A DNA stretch of 64,000 nucleotides from Setomelanomma holmii (Eukaryota > Ascomycota > Dothideomycetes > Pleosporales > Phaeosphaeriaceae), in NCBI GenBank assembly GCA_010015745.1, contig ML978165.1, forward strand, positions 248,001 through 312,000, given 5' to 3'. Made by a program: the position numbers and the translations under genes. How positions within the stretch are numbered: the stretch's first letter is position 1; the number at the start of each line of letters is the position of its first letter. Positions 1-10,685 of the stretch are shown piece by piece. The notes beneath the pieces were generated by a model that saw nothing but the letters and a program-made list of their open reading frames with translations, was not told the origin of the DNA and did no database searches.

Positions 1-2287
1 AGCGCTCTCAGGGCAGAAAAGCGCTTCGAATCTGAGCTCATATCCTGCATGAACTCAAGAATAACAGGCATAAGCTCCGGAATGTACTTGATCATGCCCT
101 CGCCCCCGACTGTGGCAAGGTCGCCGATAGCCTTGAGAGTAGTTGAAGCGACTTCCGGATTTGGGTCTTTTGACTTTGGCAGTAGGACTGTGACGATGGG
201 ATCGACGAGTGGCTTGATAAGACTGTCCGCAGCACCCACGAGACTGCTAATCAGTTGAGCGCTCTCCTCTTTACTACGCGGACTGTTGGCGTAGTTGACC
301 TCTGTAAGCAATTGCAGCAGAACCTTGCGCAGTGAAGGAAAGACGTAGGCTGGGTTGACAGACGTCAGCCTGCCGATAATCGACATTGCCGCTTCGCGAA
401 TAACGAAGACCTCGTCGTTCAATGCCAGGAACAGCGTCCTGACATTATCCGCCTTGCCCAGATGGCGATCGAAACGAGCGTCCAGTGCAAGCAAAACCTC
501 GTACCGAATGTCGGGATCGACATCGCCGACGCCTACCGTGAGTAGCTTCTCGATGATATCGCCGACGACCTTGGTAGCGTGCGTACTAGTCTGATGTACT
601 ATAGGATCCTTGACAAACAGCTGACAGCAGGTCAGAGCGGCGCGTTTCCGAATCTCAGGATTGTCTGCCTCGACATAGCGTATGGCGACGTCGCGAACAA
701 ACTCGTTGAGCACGTGGCCGGTGAAGTCAAAACTGCCGAGGGTATGCAGTGCCAATGCGATCTCAGCCTCTTTCGGGGCAATCGTCTGAGGGTCTTTGTG
801 GTCTCGCGTCCATATTTGCGGAGGCTGTGATATCTGATAGGGACTACCTAAAGGTAAGAAGTGCCTGCCGGCGAGGATCTGACTAAGAAGATCGAGGAGC
901 TTCTCCTGGATCAGCGGCCGAGATGGTGGTACGTAATGGGCCATATCGACAAGCGCCTGGAATAGCGAATCGCTGAGTCCACAGGAGAAGATTGGCTCTA
1001 GTAAACGCTCGACGCTCTTCGTGAGAGCCTGGCCAACGGCTGCTGCGATCATGCTGAGACACTGAAAGATCGGCGCCTCGTTGATGGCCACCTTGTTTCG
1101 TGCTTTCGCAAGCAGACCTTCCTGTATGAAACCTAGAATGCCATCGAGGTACGGCGATATAGCAACGCCCACAGCATTTGCAATCTGCCCAATTGCGACG
1201 AAGGCCTTGTCGCGGTCGCGATCCTTTCTTATAAGCCCTTGCAGATGCAACATGCACGGGTGTAGATACTTCGTCGCAAACTCCGTTGGTGAATAACCAG
1301 CGAGAATTGGAATGATTAGTACCACCTCTCTGCGAACCAACGTATCCCGATGATCCTTGTACTTCAGCACCGTGTCCACCGTCTCCTTGTATTTCTGCTC
1401 ATTCATGAACATGGGGCTTTTGTCCAGCAGCTCCTTCATAGTGAGCAGGGATCCGTGTATCGCCTCGTTGGACCCAATTTGGAAGCCGCGCAGAATTTCG
1501 TCGTACACCTTGCCGAACCACAGCTGGCGCATCTGCGAGTCGCGCGGGGATATGATCTCGAAACAGGCGCTGATGGCTTCGGCGGCTGACTCTCTTATGA
1601 GCACCTTGGGGTCGCGGAGGGCCACCCAGATGACCTCGAAGATCTGCGCAATCCACTGGTACATGAGCGTTGGTGAGTTCTTGGCCAGTTCGCGGAGGAT
1701 GAGCACGGCAGCAAAGCGGCGGTTCTCGTTGCGCTCTAGTTGTAGCCATTCTAGCGCACCTTTGACCTCAGCCTCTACCAGCTCTGCTGTCAGTGTTCCG
1801 CCAGGCTTCGCCAGCCGTCCAAGAGCTTTTGCTGCGACGACCATGGCTGTAGTGTCCTGCCCGCGCATGACCGCCCTAAGGTATGACGCGAACCGCGTCG
1901 TCTTCTGACCTGCATCGTCGCCGCGGAAGTCGATGAGGGCATTGAGCGCGTGGATGCCGCCGATGCGTTCGTTGGAGTCGCTGCCCGTGACGATGAGGTT
2001 GGAGATCTTGGAGTAGACATCGTTGTAGAAGTTGGTGAAGACGGTGGGCGCGAGTTCTGTGCTACATCAGTTTCCTGGGAGCTTCAGTGGGGCCCAAGGT
2101 GCTCTTGAAGCTCACCGCGATGCGCTGCCTCGACTACCTGGCGGAGGTTGTGCGCTCCCTTCTGTCGGACTTCATCGTTCCTCGTACGTGTCAGCTCTGC
2201 ACAGCTTGTAGTGTCCCGATGCCGAGCTCACTTTGACTTGAGGTCGAACACGATGCGGTCCAGCGAGGACGACGCCTGCTGCGACAT
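1..2287 (-). CDS. tor: TOR serine/threonine kinase, N-terminal part (gene runs off the left edge)
   Basis: Target of rapamycin, the PI3K-related kinase that is the core of TORC1/TORC2 and couples nutrients to growth. Only about the first 725 residues are inside the window; the FAT, FRB and kinase domains lie beyond base 1. The start is the ATG at 2285-2287, reading MSQQASSSLDRIVFDLKS. Two introns lie close to the start (about 2181-2231 and 2057-2115), leaving a 56-nt first and a 65-nt second exon; both splice junctions restore one frame. The rest is one long open frame of helical HEAT repeats. The segments LNALIDFRGDDAGQKTTRFA and TRFASYLRAVMRGQDTTAM match the conserved TOR N-terminus (GG-hALDxLID...TRFANYLR). 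Many antisense ORFs here are shadows. The family call is firm; which TOR paralogue, if there is more than one, cannot be decided. Confidence 0.9.
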
Positions 2288-2989
2288 GTTGACTGCTTCA
2301 CCTGAAGCTCCCGACCGAGCGTCAGCGTGGTGGCAGTTGGCGCGTTCTTCCGTCCATGGAAAGGATAGAAGCGCGAAGTATAGTGGAAAAGCGCTAGAAT
2401 TGGAGTGTCGTAAAACTACTGGGGTTGTTTCCGCCCATGCATGTCACGAGCGCCAAGTTGACGTGCGCACTGTCCAACGGCGGGAAACCTTAAATCTCAC
2501 CGCGAGCCCAATCCGGCAGACTAGTCCGACAAGTTATCAAAATGCTCCGTTGCGGTCAACCTTCATGGAGTGAAGTGAAGAAATGTTCGTCATGCAGTGC
2601 AATCATGATCATTTGCACAGATACCAAGGACCGCTTCGAGGAATAGGTGTCCACGGCAAAGTCACTAAAGGGTGGAAGGAATTGTAACTAGCTGAGAAGA
2701 TTATACTACTCTTTGCTTCCACGTGGTGGATATGTAAGTCTGAGCATATACGCGTGCTTTTCGAAGCATCAGCATCTGCTTCTCCACAAAGTCATGGTCT
2801 ATGAGCGTTTGTGACGAAATGCAGCATAGCTATTCCTTCATCACCGCGCACCAATAGCACTAGGATATCAAAGACACTTCCCGCTCGCCCTGAGGCCCAA
2901 CTACTCACCAACCTACCCGCAACTCCACATCTCCCATCATCCTCGTCCGATCTCGTTACCACATGTCTCATTCACCTCACTGCGCACGT
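2288..2989. other. intergenic, TOR promoter side and SEC12 3' side
   Basis: About 700 bases between the SEC12 stop and the TOR start, both on the minus strand. Short ORFs occur on both strands but none resembles a known protein. It should hold the TOR promoter; I see no motif I can name with confidence. Confidence 0.5.
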
Positions 2990-5035
2990 CTACCCAATAA
3001 CGCCTTGCGCGACCTGCCCCACCAGCCCACCAATCTGCCCAAAGAAGATACTCTTCAGGATAGTTTCGCCCTCACCGACAGCCCACATACCCGCATCTTG
3101 CAGCTTTTGTTTCCAGGCCTGTTGATCTTCGTGACTTAGCTCGTCCCATCTCTTAGCCTCAGCATGCTTCTTAAGCACCTCTTCATGGCCCTCGTGGACT
3201 TCTGTACTCAACTCGCCATCGTTTCCGGGATCGTGGTGGATGACTAGCGCTTTCTCGGTGACGGACGATGAGGAGCCCATGGGTGGGTTGTGTAGGTGTA
3301 GGAGGTCACGGATGCGGCGTTCGATTTTTAAAGCCGGGGTGTCTGCGTTGTTGAGGACCGCTTCGTGGCGTTTTGCACGCAGGCCTTCACCGAACGTCCT
3401 TCCTGCAACATTTCGAAGACTTGCCGGGACAATTGCCTTGGTTAGGGTGCCTTCTGGGTCGAGTAAGGACTGGATCAAAAGCGCTAGAGCTGCCACAATG
3501 ACGCTGATGGTTAGGTAAGTCGCGGCGGTGTACAACCGTCGGGTGCGAGCAGCTGAGTGGGGAAGGAGGTTAGCATTTGTCTCACGCACAACTTTGACTT
3601 GCGTTCACGTACTTTGCAAGACCCAATGTGGCCCCTCGAGCTGCAAGGTGAAAGTGTCGACGGAAATAGTGTTGCCGAGACTCGTCGATGCCAGACGAAG
3701 ATACTGTGGCTTTCCGAGAGTTGTATCGGGCTTGTAGAAGGGCGAAAAGACGACCTTCGTCATCTGCAGTGGATGCACCTGACTGATGTCAATTATGGTC
3801 CTGGTTACTCATCACACATTACTCACATCCTCGTAGGTCGCGTATTTGTGAAAAGACGAAAACGAGTCCCGTGCGCTCCCATGGTAATCCAGTGTGAACA
3901 CACTCAGTGATCTATCGATCGCTCCGACAGCAACCACGACTTGGTATGCGCCGTCCGCTTCCGAAGGGGCCAATAATGACACATCCATGTCTGTCGCGGC
4001 TGCGGCATGTTTTGGTAGTGTCTTCCTTGAGATGACACTGGCAAGACCCTCTTCATAGAGATGTAGTAACACTAATTCAACGCCTGTGCGATTGTATTTA
4101 TTCGACAGCAGGAGAAGATGCGAGTTCGACAGCCACCGCACGCCTCTTAATCTCGGCTTGCCTTTCCTGTCGCCAACATCCGGGTGTGGTACGCTGTAAG
4201 CTTTTCTGCGCTCTTTACTGGTTCGCTGCTGTCTTCGGGCGAAGTCGAAGTCGACATCTTGAACATAAACGTCATGGTCTGTGATGTATGCGACCTTAAA
4301 CTGTCCATCGTTCTGGTCAAGAATATCTACGTCATTTGCTTCCTGAGCACCAGACAATTGCACTCTGGTTATGATGTCTTGTGCCTCTGGACGATTCGAC
4401 GTGGCGCCGAAGATGACCATCTCATTCTCCTCGCCCGCCAGTCCCGTGGCAATTGCGCCGATGCGTTTATTGGGTATGCCGGAAGCAGATCGTTGTGGAG
4501 GTGATAATCGAATCAAGCGTTGGTATACTTCTCGTCTCGCGCTTTCGGATTTGGGAGTTGCGAAGAGCTGCGTCTTGCTCAATGGCGTAATGCTCGCACT
4601 CTTTTCCTTGCTAAGGTCGGCCGGTTTACTTGTGGGCTACCAAGAGTACATCCATATCAGCCTCCATTCACTGCTTGTTTTCAACATGACCTTACTTACC
4701 AGTTTGACCTCAAATGCCTTGAAGTGCATGTCCCCTCCTTTCAACTTCTCGTCAACGCTGCTCGAATTGCCCGCGTAGACAATGAGACTGTCGTTGCCGT
4801 TTGCCAAATTCGCAAGACATGTCACCGAGTCCTCCTGCGATACCTCATGCTCAGCGACCGGTTCGACCTTGGGTGCTCTCGAGCTGAAGTCGAACACGGA
4901 GATCTGGTTCTTGACGCCATGTTTCCCTGCACCTCCTCCTCCACCAACAATCAAGTGGGAAGGTCTGGATGTTGCCCAGCTGGCTGCGTAAAGTGGGTAG
5001 CTTGTTTGAGCTTTCGAGATGGTGGGACGCGACAT
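2990..5035 (-). CDS. SEC12: Sec12-type guanine nucleotide exchange factor (ER membrane)
   Basis: Exchange factor that loads GTP on the small GTPase Sar1 at the ER and so starts COPII vesicle formation. Four exons give about 610 residues. Exon 1 (from ATG at 5035) carries IVGGGGGAGKHGVKNQISVF, the glycine-rich loop typical of the Sec12 beta-propeller. Exon 2 is the rest of the WD40-like propeller, ending in HKYATYED, and joins exon 3 (VHPLQMTKVVFSP), which is typical of Sec12. The last exon begins ARTRRLYTAATY and then has one hydrophobic segment (LTISVIVAALALLIQSLL), followed by a charged, presumably lumenal tail to the TAG at 2990. That order (cytosolic propeller, single membrane anchor, lumenal tail) is the Sec12 plan. 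Donors (GTAAGT, GTGAGT, GTACGT) and a GCTAAC branch site support the joins; the exon 1/2 acceptor is the least certain. Confidence 0.85.
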
Positions 5036-5804
5036 TGGGGAGCTAGATGTGACGAATGCGCCTGAGGTCGGCGCGGTTTCTTTCGCAGATTTATGAATAT
5101 GTGTAGGTGATTTAGGGGATGAGCGGAGCTATGAGGTTTACGTAGGAGGCTTCGAGGTTGGAGAAGGACAGGTGTTGTGTCTAGACTTGTTTTTCCTCCA
5201 CGTTTCGCTGCCGCCGCGGGAGAGAGCGAGGCGTGGGCGCAAAGCGTCATTGCGCGCAAGCGGCCACAATTCTAGATCCCTGCTTGCATCTATCGATAAG
5301 CTTTCGCCTCGACCTCAGCGCATGACAATGGCTGTTTGTCGGGCAATCAATATCGTAGTGTAAGCATAGCTTTGACATTCATGTTCCCTTCCGGCTAATC
5401 CTGAGAGAGGAATGCTATCTACATCTGCGCTCTCAAGAGCCGCTCATCTGCTACAATCGACAATTCCCACCTAAACTCAGGAAACATGTGGTCGCCCACA
5501 TAACTGTACTCTGGGATATCGTCCATGCCATATAATCCTCCTCTTTTCGCAACACACAGTACACATAACGCCGGCCCAATTGTCCCCACCCGAGCGCATC
5601 GTACCTCCACAAAAACCAAATAACGCCAGGGAACGTGCCAGGTCGATGCTCGCTAATCTGAAAAGGGGTAATCTGGGACTCTTTTGTAAGAGGAAAGGCT
5701 ATCTAGGTTTGTTTGTGATGCACACGTTGAATGGCTCTCTGGTGTTGGTCCGAACGTTTCTGCGCTCGATACACTCGAACCTGTAGTTGGTCCACCAAGT
5801 AAAA
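5036..5804. other. intergenic, SEC12 promoter and importin 3' end
   Basis: About 770 bases. Pyrimidine-rich tracts lie near the SEC12 start. Small ORFs on both strands show no family resemblance. Nothing else seen. Confidence 0.45.
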
Positions 5805-8800
5805 CTATTCCTGTGGTGCCACGCTTCCGTTCGCTGCAGCCTGCTGGGCTTGTACTTGTGCCTGTGCTATGACGTCGGCCTGATGAACGGCTCCTTGGAC
5901 GACTTGTTGTTCCTCTGGGTTCAGGTTCTTGGTAAGATTCTCGTAGAGTGCGGGTTGTTCTTGTTGCAGGCCTACTAGCTGTTAGCGATTGCCGCCAACA
6001 CCAATACTGCCGCTGAACTTACGTAGTAGTGCATGCTTGAACATGCCATACGGCTCGACCTTGTCAAGTGGAGTCTCCAGCAAACTCTCCTCCTCGAGCT
6101 CGTCGTCATCGTCATCCTCAACTGACGAGAATTTCTGAGCCTGTAGTCTGTTTAGCAGAAGCTTCATCCAGGGTTTCGTCGACCGTACCTCTTCATTCAA
6201 GAACTCGAGGTACGCGGCACTTTCGTCCTTCACGTCCTCTGTCTCGTCTGCTTCATTGTTCCAGTCCGCCTCTTGCTCCCACTCCTCGTCCTCTTCATCG
6301 TCGTAGCCTTCGGCGAAGTCGAAATTGTCTTCACGCTTGGCTTCTTCACGGTCTACAGTTGTCAGTATAAAGCTCAGCGATTGGAACAGATGACTCACTC
6401 TTCAGCGCAGCAGGCAGGGTCTGGAAGAGTCTGACGACGCCCTGCAGAAGGCGAGGCCACCCTTGCTGCACACTAACTGGAACATCTTGAGCCCGCAATG
6501 TGAGCAGCGCACAGATCGCCGAGATGCACAACTTCTTGTCATGCACTCTTGTGAAGTTGTCGATGCTTGAAAACCAAAGACTGAAGAACTTGTTCGTCCA
6601 GCCATTGGACTCGAGCACGTGCAGCGCCAGAGCTGGGTTGTAGTAGATGGAGTTGATGACAACTTCCATCAGGTGGATCTTCAAGGACTTGACCTTGGGC
6701 TCTTCGTTGGTGAGGACTGACATGGTCAGTGCAATGAACTCTGGAACGTAGTCATCGACGTGACCGCGCATATTGAGCATGATGATTTCCGCTAGCTTGC
6801 AGCCGCAGATTCTGTCAACACCTCCCACCTTGTCATCCTTGAAGATGGTCCGCACCATGTCGACCACGGCGTCAAGGTAGGGACGGTTCTGAATCAATGT
6901 CTGAGTTCCATAGTTGACGAAATTTTCTAATGCTGGCAGCATGTCCTCAAGATACAGCTCTGCGCCTGCCTTGAATGTTCTGTGGATTAGCTCAAATGCT
7001 TGCCACATAGTGGGCGATATGCTTTTGGCAGCGAATGTGCAGCTGTCGATGATCTCGAAGACTTCGTTGTACAAGTCGTAGAGCTTGTTCTCCAGGGTGA
7101 TTGTGATGACAGGCATGAGAATTGTCTCGAGGTGGAGGAGCACATCGGGCGTGCTTTCGAGCGTAAGTATGAGTGTGCCAATCGTCTGCAGCACACCAAG
7201 GGCAGTGATACTTTTCTCGTCCAGGAAATCTCCGTAGTCACTGTCATCTCCTTTTTCTTGGTTCCTCGACACCAATTCGCGGACGATGCGGAGGTATGTG
7301 TCGCGCAGTTGCTCGCTTAGCGCTACAGCGAATGGAGTCAATTCGGGTGCAAAGACTTCAACAAAGTCCTCCATAACGTTAGCAAGGGCATCCACATCGA
7401 CTTCGTTGGCGAGCTTCAGGAGCTGCTGCATAACCTGTGGAATGTTCTGCTTCATGTTTGTCCTGATGACATCGTGGCGAATGAGGGGTTGGAGCGCCAA
7501 TGCGGCAGCGACACGAACAGGGAGAGTGGGATCCGCCATGGACTCTAAGATGTTGCGGTAGATGATGATGAGATTGTTCGGGTCCTTGAAGTCGAGCTGT
7601 TCGAACTTTTCGAGAGTGTCGCACGCGCGAGCACGGAGGAATCCATGAGGACTGCGGAACTCGGGGAAAACGTGGCGAACGAAGAAGTATTCCACTTGGT
7701 CTGCAATTGGACTCTTCTTGCCGAGGATGACGCCTGACAGTGTACCAATCATGCGCAACGCACCTTCCTTTTCTCTTGGGTTCTTCTCGTTGTCTGGTGC
7801 GGCCTCGTATCGGTTCACGATTTCGTTGACGAAGTTGAGCACGCTGAAGGTCTGCTTCCGTCGGCTCTTTGTCAATGTGACCAAGAAGTTTGTTGCAGCA
7901 ACGTCAGGCGCAGTAACATCCTCGTAGAAGTTCAATTTCCGGTGCAAGTACTCTTGTGGTTCGTCCTCGAACAATTCAATGTCTTCGTCCGACTGGCATA
8001 GTACCGGGAAGAGGAGATGCGAAATGAGATTGTCGGTATGCGGCTTGAGCAGGGTCCACATGGACTTGGGCTTAATGCACTCGTCGAGGAAGTTGAGCGT
8101 GTAGTACAAACTGGCCTTGGATAGCCAGACCTGTTTTCCGACCCACTTCTCCACCTGCTGGAGGTAGATCTTCAGGATTTCGGGTGCGAAGTTGGCAATA
8201 AAGTTCTTGGCAACATCGGTGTAGTCGACCTCGTTGTTCTTGCCCAGTGCAGAGGGGTTGCCGTATCTAGGACAAGTCAGCGCATACTCCATGCCACAAT
8301 ATATGATTTGCACAGACCTGACGTATAGGCGGTTCAAGTTGGCGTATGACCACTTCTTCGCTTTCCACCAATGGTTCGTTTCTCGCTCATCGAGATCTTC
8401 GGGCAGCGACGTCTCTGGGGGCTCCTTGCCAACCACGGTCAGAAACAGGGTACACCAGCCAACCATAGTTTGCTGTTCGCGCAGAGACGCAGGGAGGTCG
8501 AACTATACGTGTCAGCCCAAATCATCCATGCGCACGCGATCTCCTTACATAGATAGCATGCTTGTACACCTTGAGCACAGTCCGTAATATTTCACCAGCT
8601 TCCAGGCTGGTCTCGTTTGCCAGCGAGTTGCCAATGTTGAGCAGCTGCGGGAACGAAAGGCCCACAATCTTGTCGAAGTCGGCGCGGTTCTCACCCGACT
8701 TGAACCTGTAGATCTTGCATATCGCAAGCAGGCACTGTACGCCCGCAAAGACTGACGCAATGTCTCCAGCGTTCAGAAGCTGTATGGTGATGTCGAGGAA

Positions 8801-9285
8801 GTTTGGCCATTTTTGCGGGAAGTCGTACGCGAGAATCTTCTGGAGGGTAGGGATGAGCTGTATGCGCACTTGCGGCGGCGAGGCGACGAGGACGGGGACG
8901 AGGCGGTTTCTGAAGGATGTCTTCTCCTCCTCTGGTATGGGCTTGGCCTGGCTGTATTCTTCAGCCGGCGACCAGCCTTTGGACACGCGGTTCTTGAGAT
9001 AGACGACGGCTGCAGGCACGCGTTAGCACTCTAGGCTCAGCAGAATTGGTACGCGCATCCGTACTTGAAAGTCGAATGGCGCCGTCTTGCTCGCCCTCGA
9101 GGAGGGTCAGCAGGCCGTCTGTGAAGCCTGGCTGCTCTTCGGCCTATTTGTCTCGTCAGTCGAGGCAGTGCGCAATGCTTCCGCAGCCCACGCACATGCT
9201 TCAGGTCGAGTTCTGCCTGCTGTCTGATGGCAGCATTGGGGTCGAGGGTCGCCTGGATGCGGTCCCGCAGCACAGCCACGTCCAT
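5805..9285 (-). CDS. importin of the Nmd5/Sxm1 (importin-7/8) family
   Basis: Karyopherin-beta nuclear import receptor; relatives carry ribosomal proteins, TFIIS and the Hog1 kinase into the nucleus in a RanGTP-dependent way. The start MDVAVLRDRIQATLDPNAAI (9285) is the helical importin-beta N-terminus, followed by short exons reading AEEQPGF and TVVYLKNRVSKGW. The body is one large HEAT-repeat frame with the family segments KKWSYANLNRLYVR, YGNPSAL, FAPEILKIYLQQ and LLFPVLCQSDEDIELFEDEP. The C-terminus is strongly acidic (EGYDDEEDEEWEQEADWNNE), as in importin-7/8, and a last small exon ends in NGSVAPQE and a TAG at 5805. About 1,050 residues. A 51-nt intron at about 8267-8317 is a multiple of three and has no stop, so a simple ORF reads through it. 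I cannot decide between the two yeast paralogues; filamentous fungi usually have one. Confidence 0.88.
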
Positions 9286-10685
9286 GTTCGCGACTGTTTA
9301 TCGACGGCTGCGTGCTGTGTCTCGGCGATAATGCAGACGAGCTTTGGCGGTAGGTGCGGTGTGGGCGGAGGGACTGCGGGTGTGTCTGCCGCTGCACTGG
9401 GGAGAAGTGCCCGTGTGAGGGAATAATTAGTGGTAGGGATAGAGAAGAGGTCAGACGCCTGCTTTTCGGTCAGCTATTTTTTGCGCCCCTTGCGGTTTGC
9501 GTTCAACTTGTGCGAGTTTAGAGCTTCGGAGGGGTCAAATCTTGTGGAGAATTCCACGCTACCGCCAGGCCCTGGCCCGGCGCAGCACGTGGTCAGTGCC
9601 CACTCAAGAGATGCTTATCGATTCGGCACTCTTGTCTTGTTCACTCCTCACTTCATACCACATACAATATGGATTAGCCGTTATGGTGCTTGTTCCAGAC
9701 TGTCGAAAGAGGATTGTCCTCAATCTCATCGTCTGAAGCTTGACGAGCACAGAAAGGCTGCTCACACGCGGGCGTGGCTTTCTCGGCACGCAGGATATGT
9801 CCTGCAGCCTTATGCTTGCCTGTCACATCGTGCTTGATAGTCGCTACAGTACAGGCACGTTACCCTAGTACCACTCGTCAGAGCAGGTGGAGTGTACAAT
9901 TCGCGCCAGCAGTCACACCTTAGGAGCCATTCTGTTAGCCGTGTACTGATCACAGACAGAACCTCTTCGCCAGCTCGTTGAGCTACATCTTCAGGTTGGA
10001 AATGAACTTGGCAATCCGTTCACTGATGCATGTGAGATCTGTAGTACAAAACCTCGCGGCATATGTCCTCAGTGCCGGCATGTCGAGGCGTGATCGCATT
10101 CTGCCATTGGCCTATCGGCAATAATTTGTAGCGCCGCCATGGTCACACATGACAGTGAAATTCCGTCTTGGAACCCCACTGATGGACTTCCTGAAAGAGA
10201 AGGGTAGATATTAAGGTGCGAGAATCTCTCAGACGAGGATTCTGAACTTTTTGTGTCCTTTGGTGCAGAAGGAGAATGATTTTCGGCCTCTGGACTGGAT
10301 TGGTGTTACCAGCGGGCTGTGAATATTGGGGCGAGCAGGGACCGCGCTACTAGGTGGACAGTATACTGCTTCTAGCGGTGAAGCCCGAGTGAATGAGAAA
10401 TGAGGAACTTCCATGTCTGTGCCGCGATTTCCCGTCTCGTGTTCCCAGCGTGGATGCCATGTATTATCACGTTATGCTTATGCTGCGCTTCTCAATGCAT
10501 CAAATCACCACCTCCGCCTATGCTTTCGTCCACTTCACTTCATGCCCAACCCCAGCCACGGTTTCGGAAACAGAAACGTACCTAACTCTCAGGTACGAGT
10601 GCGAAATCGCCCGTGCTGTTGGGCGATCCGAAACACGCTCCACAATCCACACCAGATACCCGGGCCACACGAAACGGGACCTCAC
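9286..10685. other. intergenic, importin promoter and SKI2 3' end
   Basis: About 1.4 kb between two minus-strand genes. ORFs up to 138 codons on the plus strand (e.g. 10393-10809) partly overlap the SKI2 last exons and look like random reading. No RNA gene or repeat recognised. Confidence 0.45.

Noticed and set aside
2990..3589. Separate small membrane protein gene
   Set aside because: The frame has no good start of its own and joins in phase, through a GTACGT...CAG intron, to the upstream Sec12 exons; it supplies the expected membrane anchor.
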